Of a stretch of DNA of 64,000 nucleotides, positions 8,331 through 17,728 are shown one piece after another. The position numbers and the translations under genes were made by a program. Below the pieces are notes generated by a model. That model searched no databases and had not been told where the DNA came from. It worked only from the letters and a program-made list of their open reading frames with translations. The stretch is from Desulfopila inferna (GTDB lineage: Bacteria; Desulfobacterota; Desulfobulbia; Desulfobulbales; Desulfocapsaceae): the NCBI RefSeq assembly GCF_016919005.1, contig NZ_JAFFQE010000004.1:310001-374000 (forward strand), given 5' to 3'. Numbering within the stretch: the first letter of the stretch is position 1; each line of letters opens with the position of its first letter.

Positions 8331-11300
8331 GAGTGAGCTGTTGTAGTTCTGTGAGCAGGTTGTGGCATGTTTTGAAGATATCGTCTTCTCCAGTTTTTGC
8401 CGTGGACGCGATAAGCCTGCCGTCCGGCAGCAGTCTCGAAGGTGATTTTTTTTCCTTGGCCGCGCGCTTCTCAATATACCTCAATAAAGCCTGAGGCTGC
8501 AAGGGAGTGTCTTGCAGAAATGACAGCACCAGACTGTCCTTGCCTTTCTCCAGTTTTCCGACCCGGAGGAAACACAGAGATTTTTTCAAGGCCATGATGG
8601 CAAAGAGATGGTCGGTCTCCTGCGGCAGCCTGCCGTATCGGTCGGTCAACTCATCTTTGAGGTCTTCGAATTGCTCATCCGTTTGATGTGCAAGAGCCGA
8701 AATGCGGCGATAGGCAATGTAGCGCTGGCCGATATCGGGGATGTAGCTCTCAGGGATATAGGCAGACACCTGCAGGTTAATTTCGGGATCGATATCATCC
8801 TGTCGTTGACTTTCATCGCCGAGTTCTGTCCTGGTTTTGAGATCGGCCACTGTTCTCTGCAGCAGATCAAGATAGAGGTCATAGCCGATGGCGGCTATAT
8901 GGCCGCTTTGAGACACTCCCAGAAGATTGCCGCCGCCACGGATCTGCAGATCGCTCATGGCAAGTTTGAAGCCGCCGCCCAGTTCATTGTAATCCATCAG
9001 TGATCGTAATCTCTCTTTGGAATCACGCGAAAGTGCGTCAACGGAGGGGACCAGGAGATAGGCAAAGGACTGACGTGCAGAGCGGCCGACTCTGCCGCGC
9101 AGCTGGTATATTTCGGCAAGACCCAACATGTCGGCACGATTGATGATGATAGTGTTTGCTGTGGGAATATCGAGACCGGATTCAATGATGGTGGTGCTGA
9201 CCAGAACATCGATCTCCTTGTTGACGAACTGCACCATGATCTGTTCCAGCTCCTTGCCGGCCATCTGACCATGGGCCACGGCAAGGCGTGCCCCGGGTAC
9301 GAGTTTCTGGATTTTAGCGGCCATCTTCTGGATCGATTTAACCCTGTTATGGACGAAAAAGGTCTGCCCCTCTCTACGCATCTCTTTTGAGATAGCCTCT
9401 TTAATTACCAGATCATCAAAGCGCGCCACAAAAGTCTTGATGGGTTGGCGGTGCTCGGGTGGAGAAGAGATGACCGAGAGGTCCCGAATACCCAGGAGCG
9501 ACATCTGTAACGTTCTGGGAATTGGCGTGGCGGTCAGGGTGAGTATGTCCACCTCGGATTTGATCTTTTTGATTTTTTCCTTATGACTAACCCCGAATCG
9601 ATGTTCTTCATCGACAATGAGAAGACCAAGGTTTCTATATTTAACATCCTTGGAGAGAAGACGGTGGGTGCCGATGATGATATCTATTTTTCCCTCGGCG
9701 AGATCTTTGAGTATTTTTCGCTGTTGGGCCGATGTTCGGAAACGATTGATACAATCGATGGCCACGGGAAAACCCTGCAGTCGTTCCCGGAATGTATGCA
9801 GATGCTGCTCGGAGAGCACCGTGGTCGGCACCAGTACGGCGACCTGGAAGCCATCCTCGACTACCTTGAAGGCGCCGCGGATGGCTACTTCGGTTTTGCC
9901 GTAGCCCACATCTCCGCATACCAGCCTGTCCATGGGCCTATCCGAGGTTAGATCGCCTATCAGTTCGGAGATGGCGCGATCCTGGCCTGAAGTTTCATCA
10001 TAAGGAAATGACTCTTCAAGTTCATGGTAGAGTTCGCCGGGTGGAGAGAAACGTTTGCCCTCTCTCAACTCCCTGGTGGCATATATATCGAGCAGTTCCT
10101 GGGCGACCTTCCAGACCTCTTCCTTGATTTTGGACTTGGTCGTTTTCCAGGCCTGGGTACCGAGTTTGTCGATACGCGGTTTTCTGTCGGAAAGCCCCTC
10201 GTATTTGCTGACCAGGTTCATGCGATCAACGGGGAGGTAGAGTCTGTCCCCATCCCGATATTCTATCAGCATGAAGTCGTTTTTGGTGCCCTGATATTCC
10301 ATGGTGACCAGGTCGACATAAACCCCGAGTCCATGGTCGCGGTGAACAACGATATCACCATGATTGAGCTCGGCAAAGTTCAGGACATCAGTAGTCTTGG
10401 GCCGTTTTTTGGCCTTGGTACCCAGCCGCAGCTCGCCGAAAAGCTCACTCTCGGAAAGGAGGTGGATATGCTTGTCGGGTAGACTGAAGCCGCGCTGCAG
10501 GGGATGATCACAGATCAGCAGGCGATCATTCACCTCGATAGTATCAAGCTGCAGGGGAGGACTGATTTTTTCGATGTCATAACCACGCTTGCTCAGCAGT
10601 TCGGCAAGATTTTTGGTGTGTCTGGTTGATCGGCAGCAGATGACAATTCGGTCCCGTTGCTCCTGCCATTCATGAAGCTGATCTGTCAGAGGGGCAAGCA
10701 GTCCCCGTTGACGCCGCTGCAGTTCGATATCCTGCTTCAAGAGGCGATGATTGACGGTGGTCTGGCGAATGTGCCGGGGAGAATCCTCCTGAAAGTCTGA
10801 AATATATACTTTTTTGAAGGACTGCAGACGGTCGTCGATGCCATTGCTGTCAAGGAAAAGCTGTTCAGGCGGCAGGGCCGGTTGTCCACTGCTTTCAGCT
10901 TCACGAAAATTGGAGAGGATGCGTTCATGGACGAGTTCGGCATTATGTCTGCAGGCTCCGGGGTCAACAACAACAACGGTGGAGTCCTGGGGGAGAAAGT
11001 CAAAGACGGTGTCGGTACTCCGATCGCTCTCCCGGTAAAACAGGGGCAGGAAAAATTCCGCACCGGCAAAGCGACCAATGCTCTTTAACCTCTCAAAGAG
11101 GGATTCCGCCTGTTCCTCATCCCAGGAGCGGTTCTCCCCTTCCTCACGGAAACTCTTGAAAATTGCGGGAGAGCAGTGGGACCTGCGGCTTTCATAGAGA
11201 ATATCGCTTACCGGCAGAAGAATGGCTTCACTGAGCTCTTCCTGCGATCTCTGGCTGTAAATATCAAAAGAACGCAATGATTCTATTGTGTCGCCGAAAA

Positions 11301-11871
11301 AGTCAAGCCGCAAGGGACCTATGTGAAATTCTCCGGTTTCCTGAAGGAATGGTGGTGGAAAAATATCTATAATGCCACCCCGGATCGAAAAATCGCCAAC
11401 GCCGCGGACCAATGCGGCCTGCTCATAGCCAGAGCTGATCAACAGAGCAATCAGATCCTGTTGATCGACATCTTCTCCCGTCATGATAAGTTCCGCCCTG
11501 TCGGTAAGGATGTGACGGGGAAGAACTCTGCGCATCAATGCCTCGATAGAGGTGACAACCAGTGATGGGGCGCGGTTTTCCTGAAGGGAGAAAAGGGTGG
11601 AGAGACGGGCTGCGGTTGTTCTTTGGTCCGGGGAGATCGGGGTGTAAGGTGGAATTTCATATCCCGGATAGGTTAGTACCTCTACCGAGGAAAAAAGCCG
11701 CAGGTCTTCCTCAAGCAGCGGAACACTATGTTCGTCCGGAACAATGCAGCAGCAGGTTGTGCCTTGGGCAAGTTGTGAGCTGAACCAGGCATGGCTGCTG
11801 CCTCGCAGACCGGAGAGAAAAAATTCTTTCTCAGTTGACTGCCTGATGGAGGTTACAAAATCTGTTGACAT
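8323..11871 (-). CDS. mfd: Transcription-repair coupling factor
   Basis: ATP-dependent translocase that removes RNA polymerase stalled at DNA lesions and recruits UvrA. The 1182-residue protein has full family length. Domains in order: UvrB-like N-terminal region (residues ~1-330), RNA-polymerase-interacting CarD-like domain (~510-570, with HGDIVVHRDHGLGVYVDL), superfamily-2 helicase core with Walker A CGDVGYGKTEVAIRGAF, DEEHRFGV box and TATPIPRTLQMSL, second RecA fold with the TRG region IIESGLDIPTANTIII and QLRGRVGRS, and a C-terminal TRCF domain. It shares an 8-bp overlap with the downstream HAD gene. Confidence 0.97.
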   Translation of the reverse strand: MSTDFVTSIRQSTEKEFFLSGLRGSSHAWFSSQLAQGTTCCCIVPDEHSVPLLEEDLRLFSSVEVLTYPGYEIPPYTPISPDQRTTAARLSTLFSLQENRAPSLVVTSIEALMRRVLPRHILTDRAELIMTGEDVDQQDLIALLISSGYEQAALVRGVGDFSIRGGIIDIFPPPFLQETGEFHIGPLRLDFFGDTIESLRSFDIYSQRSQEELSEAILLPVSDILYESRRSHCSPAIFKSFREEGENRSWDEEQAESLFERLKSIGRFAGAEFFLPLFYRESDRSTDTVFDFLPQDSTVVVVDPGACRHNAELVHERILSNFREAESSGQPALPPEQLFLDSNGIDDRLQSFKKVYISDFQEDSPRHIRQTTVNHRLLKQDIELQRRQRGLLAPLTDQLHEWQEQRDRIVICCRSTRHTKNLAELLSKRGYDIEKISPPLQLDTIEVNDRLLICDHPLQRGFSLPDKHIHLLSESELFGELRLGTKAKKRPKTTDVLNFAELNHGDIVVHRDHGLGVYVDLVTMEYQGTKNDFMLIEYRDGDRLYLPVDRMNLVSKYEGLSDRKPRIDKLGTQAWKTTKSKIKEEVWKVAQELLDIYATRELREGKRFSPPGELYHELEESFPYDETSGQDRAISELIGDLTSDRPMDRLVCGDVGYGKTEVAIRGAFKVVEDGFQVAVLVPTTVLSEQHLHTFRERLQGFPVAIDCINRFRTSAQQRKILKDLAEGKIDIIIGTHRLLSKDVKYRNLGLLIVDEEHRFGVSHKEKIKKIKSEVDILTLTATPIPRTLQMSLLGIRDLSVISSPPEHRQPIKTFVARFDDLVIKEAISKEMRREGQTFFVHNRVKSIQKMAAKIQKLVPGARLAVAHGQMAGKELEQIMVQFVNKEIDVLVSTTIIESGLDIPTANTIIINRADMLGLAEIYQLRGRVGRSARQSFAYLLVPSVDALSRDSKERLRSLMDYNELGGGFKLAMSDLQIRGGGNLLGVSQSGHIAAIGYDLYLDLLQRTVADLKTRTELGDESQRQDDIDPEINLQVSAYIPESYIPDIGQRYIAYRRISALAHQTDEQFEDLKDELTDRYGRLPQETDHLFAIMALKKSLCFLRVGKLEKGKDSLVLSFLQDTPLQPQALLRYIEKRAAKEKKSPSRLLPDGRLIASTAKTGEDDIFKTCHNLLTELQQLTHE

Positions 11872-12175
11872 GAAACACGCGCGGTTGCCGAATAAGCAGC
11901 CGCTTTAACTTTGATTGTTAATGAGGAGAAGTGGGAAGTGAAAGACCTCGCTTGCCATTGTTCCTGAAATTCAATTCTCCAAAGTAACGAGGACCGAATT
12001 AAGTATATGCATGCCGATGCATTTCATCAAGCGCCTCTCTTTTCGCTCCGGATGGTCAATTGAATGTATTTTCCTGGTCGGTTCTAACCCCGCTGAGCAT
12101 GATAAATGCCATGGTTATGGGAGTCCAAGTCACAGTTTTAAAGAAAATATCCATTCTTATGGCTGTCCCGAGGCA
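11872..12175. other. Intergenic region between bamA and mfd
   Basis: 304 bp without a convincing gene. It should contain the mfd promoter, reading leftward. The stretch 12084-12121 is a diverged copy of the intergenic repeat described at 37742-37778. No intrinsic terminator with a T-run was seen downstream of bamA. Confidence 0.6.
12084..12121 (-). repeat. Dispersed intergenic repeat, copy near mfd/bamA (diverged)
   Basis: Begins CTAACCCCGCTGAGC and continues ATGATAAATGCC. Over 38 bp it matches the copy at 37742-37778 at about three quarters of positions by eye, and it shares the (C)TAACCC-GCtGAGC core with the copies near 28.8 and 56.7 kb. Strand is given so that the core reads GGGTTA at the 3' end, as in the 19 kb copy. 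Confidence 0.55.
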
Positions 12176-14851
12176 CTAAAAAACGCCGCCTATGGAAAAG
12201 TCCCAGACCGAATCATCTTCATCGGGCTCGGGATCAAGATTGTAGCCCCATTCGAGCCGGAGCGGCCCCATCGGGGAAAACCACCTGATCCCTACACCGA
12301 CGGATTTCTTGTAGCTGTCAAACCCCCAGTCCTCATCATCATTGAGGACATTGCCCATATCGTAGAAGAGTACGCCGGTGATGCCCTGTTCGGCAAGCAG
12401 AGGGAAGATATACTCAAAATTGGTAAACCACATTTTATCACCGCCGATACGGTCCCCGGTTTCAGGATCTATAGGGCTTACCTTGCCATAGTCAAAGCCG
12501 CGAATACTTCGCAGGCCGCCAAGGTAGAAGCGCTCATATACTGGCAGTGCGTTGTCTGAGTTTTCAAATGCCTGTCCGGCAGCACCGTGGACATGAAAGA
12601 CTGTATCCAGGAACATCGGGAAAAACCATGAGGTATACCCTTCTATTTTGGTGAATTCCGAATCTCCGCCCAGCGGCCCACCGGCATAGCCCAGGCTCAG
12701 GCTGTGGCGTGAACCTTTGCTGGCGCCGAATCGGCGGTTCCGGGTATCTCGCTGCAGTGTAAATTTGACCGCGCTGGTTATATGGATATCCACGGAATTC
12801 TGAATGATAAAGGAGGCATCTTCGGCGACATCCGAAAGGGTTGTATCGGTATAACTGTAACTGCCGTAGCCTCTCCATTTTTCCCATATCGGGTAGCCGA
12901 AACTGAGCGCGCCTCCCGTGGAATCCTTGGTATAGTCATCATACTCACGCTCCATATCGAAAAGGTCAATTCCCCAGGAAAGTTCGGAGTCATAGAGTCG
13001 TGGATTTTTATATTGCAGGTTGTACTTATTGCTCTCGCCGCCGATATTACCGGAAAGTGCCAGGGTATCACCACGTCCGAGGAAGTTGTTTTCAGCTATC
13101 TGGCCCATCAGGATGAGGTCGTCAACAGAACTGTAACCGGCGCCTATGGTGAACATTCCGGTGCTTTTCTCCTTGACCTCAACGGAAAGATCCACGGTTG
13201 AGGTGTCGAATGATTTTTCCGGGCTGATATTGACTTCTTCAAAAAAATCGAGATACTGCAGGTTTTGCAGGCTCTCGCGCAGGGCCTTGGCATTAAAAAT
13301 GCCGCCCTCCTTAACCTCAAGTTCCCTGCGAATGACATTGTCACGGGTCCGATCATTTCCGGTAATCGAGATCCTGTTGATATAGACCAATTCGCCCTTA
13401 TCTATATCGAGTGTTATATCCAGGGTATCTTCTGTCTCTGCTGGTTTGATCTCTGGGCGGGTATTGGCGTTGGCGTATCCTCTTTCGGCATAGTAGTCGG
13501 TGATTTTGAGGATATCTTCCCGGAGCACTTTTCGGCTGACATACGTTTCATGGGGAATATCGAGCATGGCGAGCAGTTTTTCCCTGTCAGCGATGGTGTC
13601 ACCTTCCAGATTTACCTCGCCGACCCTGAAACGGGTGCCCTCCTCAATGACAAAGGTGATATACAGCCATTCTTCTTCCTGATTGACGATGGGGTCGCCG
13701 ATTTTAGCCTCGAGAAAACCATGGTTGCCGTAAAAATTTAAAATTCTGCCTGCATCCTGGTTAAGTTTATCGTAGTCGAGCAGACCCGATTCGGTAATCC
13801 AGGAAAACCAGCCTTTGGTACTGGTTTCTATCTCATCTTCGAGCTCATCGTCGTCGAAGGTGGTATTGCCTTCAAAGGAAATTTCCCTGATATAGATTTT
13901 CTCTCCTTCATCTATGACAAAACGGACCTCGGCGGTGTCCTGTGTAGGCTGACTTACTTCGGGAGTAACCTCGGTATTATAGAACCCCTTTGATTTATAG
14001 AGAAGCTGAATGGCTTCACTGTCTCTGTTCAATTGAGTTGGGTTGAGGATGGACTGTTCTCTGGTGGTTACCACTTCTTTGACATTTTCTTCCTTTTGCT
14101 CCTCGATTCCTTCGAAAATAATGGAGCTGATCACCGGTTTCTCATCGATTCTGAAAACCACGGCCTTGCCATCCTGCTGCTGACTCACTTCAATTTGAAC
14201 ATCATCGAAGTATCCCATTCTGAAAATAGACTTTAGATCCTCCCTGAGGGCGGCAGGATCGTATGGATCACCCGGCTGGGTCGAAATATTTTTCAGGATG
14301 GCGCCGGAGTCGATTTTTTCATTTCCCAGCGGAGCTATGGAAGCGATAACCTCATCCCTGGAGGTAAATGCCGTAGTTTCCCTGATCAGATCATTATACA
14401 GTGCATTTATCTGCTTACTGTCTCCCTGGAAGGAGAAATATTTCGATTCAACTGGAGAAAGCAGGTCGACCAGCCTGGCGTCCAGACTGATATTTCCGGC
14501 TATTTCCGTGATACTGCCGGCTACCAGAATGTCATAGTTTTTGAAGGAATCAATCTCTCCGAGTGTTTGAGTATCAGGCGGCCATTCGGCTCCATAGTCG
14601 AGTAACGATTCAGCCCTCTCTCTCTCGAGAAAAGAATACCCTTTCTCGGCAAGGATCTTTGACAAAGCTCTATCGGCCTCGGCTGGGGTTATGCTTTGAG
14701 ACAGAGAAGTGACTTTGAATGGGAGAAACAATGTCTTCTGCGGTTGCGCCGCCCACACGGTGGATGAAGCAATCAGCAGACCGAGGAGGAGAAGAGCCGA
14801 AGCGAGAAATTCCCGGTGCGGTAAAATTAAATTTTTCTTCAATAATTGCAT
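12176..14851 (-). CDS. bamA: Outer-membrane protein assembly factor BamA with extra N-terminal domain
   Basis: Core of the BAM complex, which inserts beta-barrel proteins into the outer membrane. Seen: signal peptide (residues ~1-35, hydrophobic core ASALLLLGLLIASS, cleavage near VWA-A), an N-terminal alpha/beta domain (~36-165), five POTRA-like repeats (~175-550) and a C-terminal 16-strand-type barrel (~555-891). The barrel carries the conserved loop-6 motif RSIRGF and a final strand ending in Phe (SIGGVF). POTRA repeats show the usual 'F.GN...' starts (IREISFEGNTTF, INRISITGNDRT). AAGGA precedes the ATG. The 891 residues exceed the usual ~760-810; the excess is the N-terminal domain, which resembles FlgO/LpoB/TolB-like folds (inference). 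Confidence 0.95.
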   Translation of the reverse strand: MQLLKKNLILPHREFLASALLLLGLLIASSTVWAAQPQKTLFLPFKVTSLSQSITPAEADRALSKILAEKGYSFLERERAESLLDYGAEWPPDTQTLGEIDSFKNYDILVAGSITEIAGNISLDARLVDLLSPVESKYFSFQGDSKQINALYNDLIRETTAFTSRDEVIASIAPLGNEKIDSGAILKNISTQPGDPYDPAALREDLKSIFRMGYFDDVQIEVSQQQDGKAVVFRIDEKPVISSIIFEGIEEQKEENVKEVVTTREQSILNPTQLNRDSEAIQLLYKSKGFYNTEVTPEVSQPTQDTAEVRFVIDEGEKIYIREISFEGNTTFDDDELEDEIETSTKGWFSWITESGLLDYDKLNQDAGRILNFYGNHGFLEAKIGDPIVNQEEEWLYITFVIEEGTRFRVGEVNLEGDTIADREKLLAMLDIPHETYVSRKVLREDILKITDYYAERGYANANTRPEIKPAETEDTLDITLDIDKGELVYINRISITGNDRTRDNVIRRELEVKEGGIFNAKALRESLQNLQYLDFFEEVNISPEKSFDTSTVDLSVEVKEKSTGMFTIGAGYSSVDDLILMGQIAENNFLGRGDTLALSGNIGGESNKYNLQYKNPRLYDSELSWGIDLFDMEREYDDYTKDSTGGALSFGYPIWEKWRGYGSYSYTDTTLSDVAEDASFIIQNSVDIHITSAVKFTLQRDTRNRRFGASKGSRHSLSLGYAGGPLGGDSEFTKIEGYTSWFFPMFLDTVFHVHGAAGQAFENSDNALPVYERFYLGGLRSIRGFDYGKVSPIDPETGDRIGGDKMWFTNFEYIFPLLAEQGITGVLFYDMGNVLNDDEDWGFDSYKKSVGVGIRWFSPMGPLRLEWGYNLDPEPDEDDSVWDFSIGGVF

Positions 14852-15149
14852 CTGGTAATTCCTTTGCGTTACAAAGCAAAGATCTGCTTCTCGTGGTACG
14901 GTAAAGCCGATCGCCGTGTAATGTAGTTTAAATTACTGTTTATATATAAGATAACCGTTTCGGCTGCTGAAAATAACAGCCATTATGACATGTTTGAACA
15001 AAAATGAAAAGGAAGTAACTGCGAAAAACAGCACGAAGATCAAAACACTACGCAAAAGAGGACAGTAAGGGAATATTACCTGTTGTGAGTCGGAGTTATC
15101 CGGGGCTTGAGTGTTTTTACATTCCTAAGGCAAGAACGAAGGCCGCTGA
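14852..15149. other. AT-rich intergenic region upstream of bamA
   Basis: 298 bp between bamA and the SDR gene, both on the minus strand. It should carry the bamA promoter; a TATATA-rich stretch lies around 14938-14952. A short inverted repeat GGCTG...CAGCC occurs at 14962-14981. No gene or T-tailed terminator was found. Confidence 0.5.
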
Positions 15150-16304
15150 TTATTCTTCCGGCGTAGCAACCGTATGGGATGTGTCTTCGGAACGGCAATG
15201 AATCATATCGAGCAGTTGGGAGGGGGTTTCGCGGAAGACGCAGTCATAATCCCGGTTGTGGCAAAGCTCGTCGCGATATCCCTGGATAAGATTTTGTTCA
15301 CTCCAGCGTGTCAGATAATAGGAGGTGAGATCAGGTAAAAGAGAGAAAATCGTTTCCGATGGGTAGGGATCGACAAAACTGGAGCTGCGCAGTTTTTCAG
15401 AAGAAAGAGTCTGATTCCTGTAAAAACTCTCTAGAAACATGAGCTCCTGGGGCATTCTGGCAACAAGGCCCGCTTTGGCAAAGAAGCGCAAAAGGATAGA
15501 GAGCAGTTTCTTACTCGATCGTGTCACTTTATAAGGCAAATATATTTCCTTGGGCGATTTCAGCTGCAGGGATTTCTTGATGGTCAGAATGAGTTTGGCG
15601 AGTTCGACCGGGTCCTGGTCGACAAAATTATAGGTTTGTCCGGAAAATTCTTCCCTGTTCTCCAGCATATGGTGTACAAAGTAGGGAATCTTGCGGCAGT
15701 TGGAGTAAGAGTGCTGCACTCCTCTGGAGGTAAAGAGAAAGGGCATTGACTGTTCGACTATGCTGAAAAAAAGCCGGTGAAAACCCTGGATCTTATGATC
15801 GTGGTCGCCATAGACTATGGCCAGCCGCAGGGAAGAGTAATCGAGCCCCGCAGTTTTTTGCAGATGGTGCAGCGATTTTTCCGCCAGAAGTTTCGATTTG
15901 GCGTAATTATTCAAATCCGCCGTTATCGGCAAGGTATCATGTTCCTTGAGGTTATCTCCATATGGCAATACAGCCGCCGTAGTGATATGTATATAGGGTA
16001 TCTGCTGTGCTGCCGCCGCCTTAGCCAGATTGAGGGCTCCAAGATAATTGACCTCCAGAGCCAGTCGGCTGTTGGAATTCAAATTGGTTATAGCTGTGTT
16101 GATGAGAAAATCGGGCTGTACTTCATCTATGTACGAGCGAATATCCTCTTCTGACCTGATGGAGAGTTTCTTGCTGCTTGGTGCCCTGATTTCTACGGCT
16201 TGAGGCATTTTGGTTTTGAAATAGTGGACCAGCGTACCGCCGATAAGACCGGAGCCGCCGATGAGAACGCCTAATTTTTTTCTGCCGGGATTTGGAGTAT
16301 TCAT
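15150..16304 (-). CDS. Extended short-chain dehydrogenase/epimerase-family protein
   Basis: NAD(P)-binding Rossmann enzyme of the extended SDR type. Seen: the nucleotide-binding glycine motif LIGGSGLIGGTLVHY (residues ~14-28) and the catalytic Tyr/Lys pair in NNYAKSKLLAEKSL (~150), followed by LRLAIVYGDHDH. The last ~130 residues, after VDQDPVELAKLIL, do not match a specific epimerase I recognise and contain an unusual positively charged segment. The family members act on nucleotide sugars or similar; no substrate can be assigned. Transcribed away from comF with a 104-bp divergent spacer; bamA lies ~300 bp further along on the same strand. Confidence 0.75.
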   Translation of the reverse strand: MNTPNPGRKKLGVLIGGSGLIGGTLVHYFKTKMPQAVEIRAPSSKKLSIRSEEDIRSYIDEVQPDFLINTAITNLNSNSRLALEVNYLGALNLAKAAAAQQIPYIHITTAAVLPYGDNLKEHDTLPITADLNNYAKSKLLAEKSLHHLQKTAGLDYSSLRLAIVYGDHDHKIQGFHRLFFSIVEQSMPFLFTSRGVQHSYSNCRKIPYFVHHMLENREEFSGQTYNFVDQDPVELAKLILTIKKSLQLKSPKEIYLPYKVTRSSKKLLSILLRFFAKAGLVARMPQELMFLESFYRNQTLSSEKLRSSSFVDPYPSETIFSLLPDLTSYYLTRWSEQNLIQGYRDELCHNRDYDCVFRETPSQLLDMIHCRSEDTSHTVATPEE

Positions 16305-16408
16305 GAAAACGTATTTGACCGGGTTGTATTTGGTAATTCACAATATCCTGCCCCGATCTCGGAGAGGCAGAGGTGCTGCGTTAATTTTTAATATACCACG
16401 TTAGAATA

Positions 16409-17149
16409 ATGACGGGCAAGAGACAACTCAAGAAATGGATAAAAGCTCTGGTAGAGTTACTCTTCCCGCCGCGCTGCTATTGCTGCGGGGCCAGGGCAAT
16501 CTCCATATCCGAAGGGCTATGTTGTGAATGCCTGGCCGGTGTCCTCTATATCGTCGCACCGATCTGCCGGATCTGCGGAGGGAATTTTATAACCTCTCAG
16601 CCGGAAAATCATATTTGTGAATGCTGTTTGCGTCACAGGCCCCCATATTCCATGGCCAGAGGGATTATTTATTATGAAGAACCGGTGCGCTCGCTTCTGC
16701 ATAACCTTAAATACTCCTACGACACGGCTGCTGCCGATCCGTTGCTGAAAATCGCGCGAAGCTTTGATTTTTCGGCTTTTGATTCGTGCGAAATATTTCT
16801 GCCGGTTCCTCTCCACAGGCAGCGACTGAAAAGGAGGGGCTTCAATCAGGCGCTGTTTCTCGCCAAGCTGTTGTTCCCGGGGAGAAACGACTGTATTTTT
16901 CCCCAGATACTCCGCAAAAGACATCACACCCGTTCGCAAACTGAACTTGACGCGATCGGCAGAAAGCAAAATCTAAGGTCGGCTTTTTCCGTAGAACATT
17001 CTGAAATAATTATAAATAAGAAGATATGTCTTGTCGATGACGTCTATACAACAGGTACGACCGTGTCGGAATGTGCGGCTACTTTGATGAGGGCCGGCGC
17101 ATCTGAGGTTAGGGTACTGACGTTTGCCAGGGTAAGAGAATTTAGATAA
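16409..17149 (+). CDS. comF: ComF-family phosphoribosyltransferase-like protein
   Basis: ComF proteins are linked to processing of transforming DNA; their exact biochemistry is unsettled. Seen: an N-terminal zinc-ribbon-like Cys array (CYCCGA, LCCECL, CRICGG, CECCLRHRP within residues ~20-80), then LPVPLHRQRLKRRGFNQALF and a PRPP-binding signature ICLVDDVYTTGTTVSECA (~207-224). The length of 246 residues is normal. dprA, also involved in natural transformation, is elsewhere in this window (46297). The adenine-rich region directly behind the stop leads into the dnaA upstream region. Confidence 0.9.
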   Translation: MTGKRQLKKWIKALVELLFPPRCYCCGARAISISEGLCCECLAGVLYIVAPICRICGGNFITSQPENHICECCLRHRPPYSMARGIIYYEEPVRSLLHNLKYSYDTAAADPLLKIARSFDFSAFDSCEIFLPVPLHRQRLKRRGFNQALFLAKLLFPGRNDCIFPQILRKRHHTRSQTELDAIGRKQNLRSAFSVEHSEIIINKKICLVDDVYTTGTTVSECAATLMRAGASEVRVLTFARVREFR

Positions 17150-17728
17150 AAAAAACGGAGGCTGGATCATGCTGGTAAAAAAAATAAAACTAAAAAATGA
17201 GAAAAGCAAATCTATACCGAAAGCCTTTATTTATGCAGGTTTCAAGACATATTTTTGAGTAAAGTGGAGATAAATAGAATTATATGTAAAAATATTCAAT
17301 AAATTTGAGATAAACGAAAAGCTTAATTTGTTAATAACCTGTTGATAAACTGTTTAAGAGCATGAAATAATACATTTTAGTTAAAAAAATGTTAGGACTA
17401 TGTTTTTGTGGGCTTTGCAGAGGGTGGGATGATGGAAAGACCGAGCCTTGCTTATTTGGAAGGCCTCACCGGGTAATGAGCTGAATCTTGAAAAATATCA
17501 GGATATCGTCTTTGACGAAAATCTTAAAATGGAGTTTATCAACGTACATATAATCGCTAGCCAGCCATTGATAACCCGACTCAACCGGGTTAGGAGAGAA
17601 GAGAGAAGAGCGTATGGCCTCCGGCTAGGCAGTTTCCTTAGAATATTTACGAGAAATACGATAGGTAAGGTCCGGAGAATAATCCTCTGGGCTATTGAGG
17701 GGGCACTCTCTATTTTAGAGTCGGGGGC
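17150..17728 (+). promoter_or_regulatory. AT-rich dnaA upstream region with DnaA-box-like sites (candidate origin/autoregulatory region)
   Basis: 579 bp with no convincing gene. Bases ~17150-17400 are strikingly AT-rich. Two sites, TGTTAATAA (17329-17337) and TGTTGATAA (17340-17348), are spaced 11 bp (one helical turn) apart in the same orientation. Their complements TTATTAACA and TTATCAACA each differ from the DnaA-box consensus TTATnCACA at one base. This fits DnaA autoregulation or an origin, but dnaN, recF and gyrB are not adjacent and no GC-skew test was possible. An inverted repeat, TAACCCG...CGGGTTA, lies at 17572-17592. Confidence 0.45.
17571..17593. repeat. Inverted repeat upstream of dnaA, possibly related to the dispersed repeat
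   Basis: TAACCCG and CGGGTTA flank the short centre ACTCAAC, giving a 7-bp stem. The centre ACTCAAC and the flanking CTGGGTTA-like ends recall the 19 kb repeat copy (CCAACTCAACTGGGTTAG). Relation to that family is plausible but weak. Confidence 0.4.

Noticed and set aside
12011-12559. 182-codon plus-strand frame at the bamA end
   Set aside because: Mostly antisense to the bamA barrel; starts in an intergenic repeat; no supporting features.
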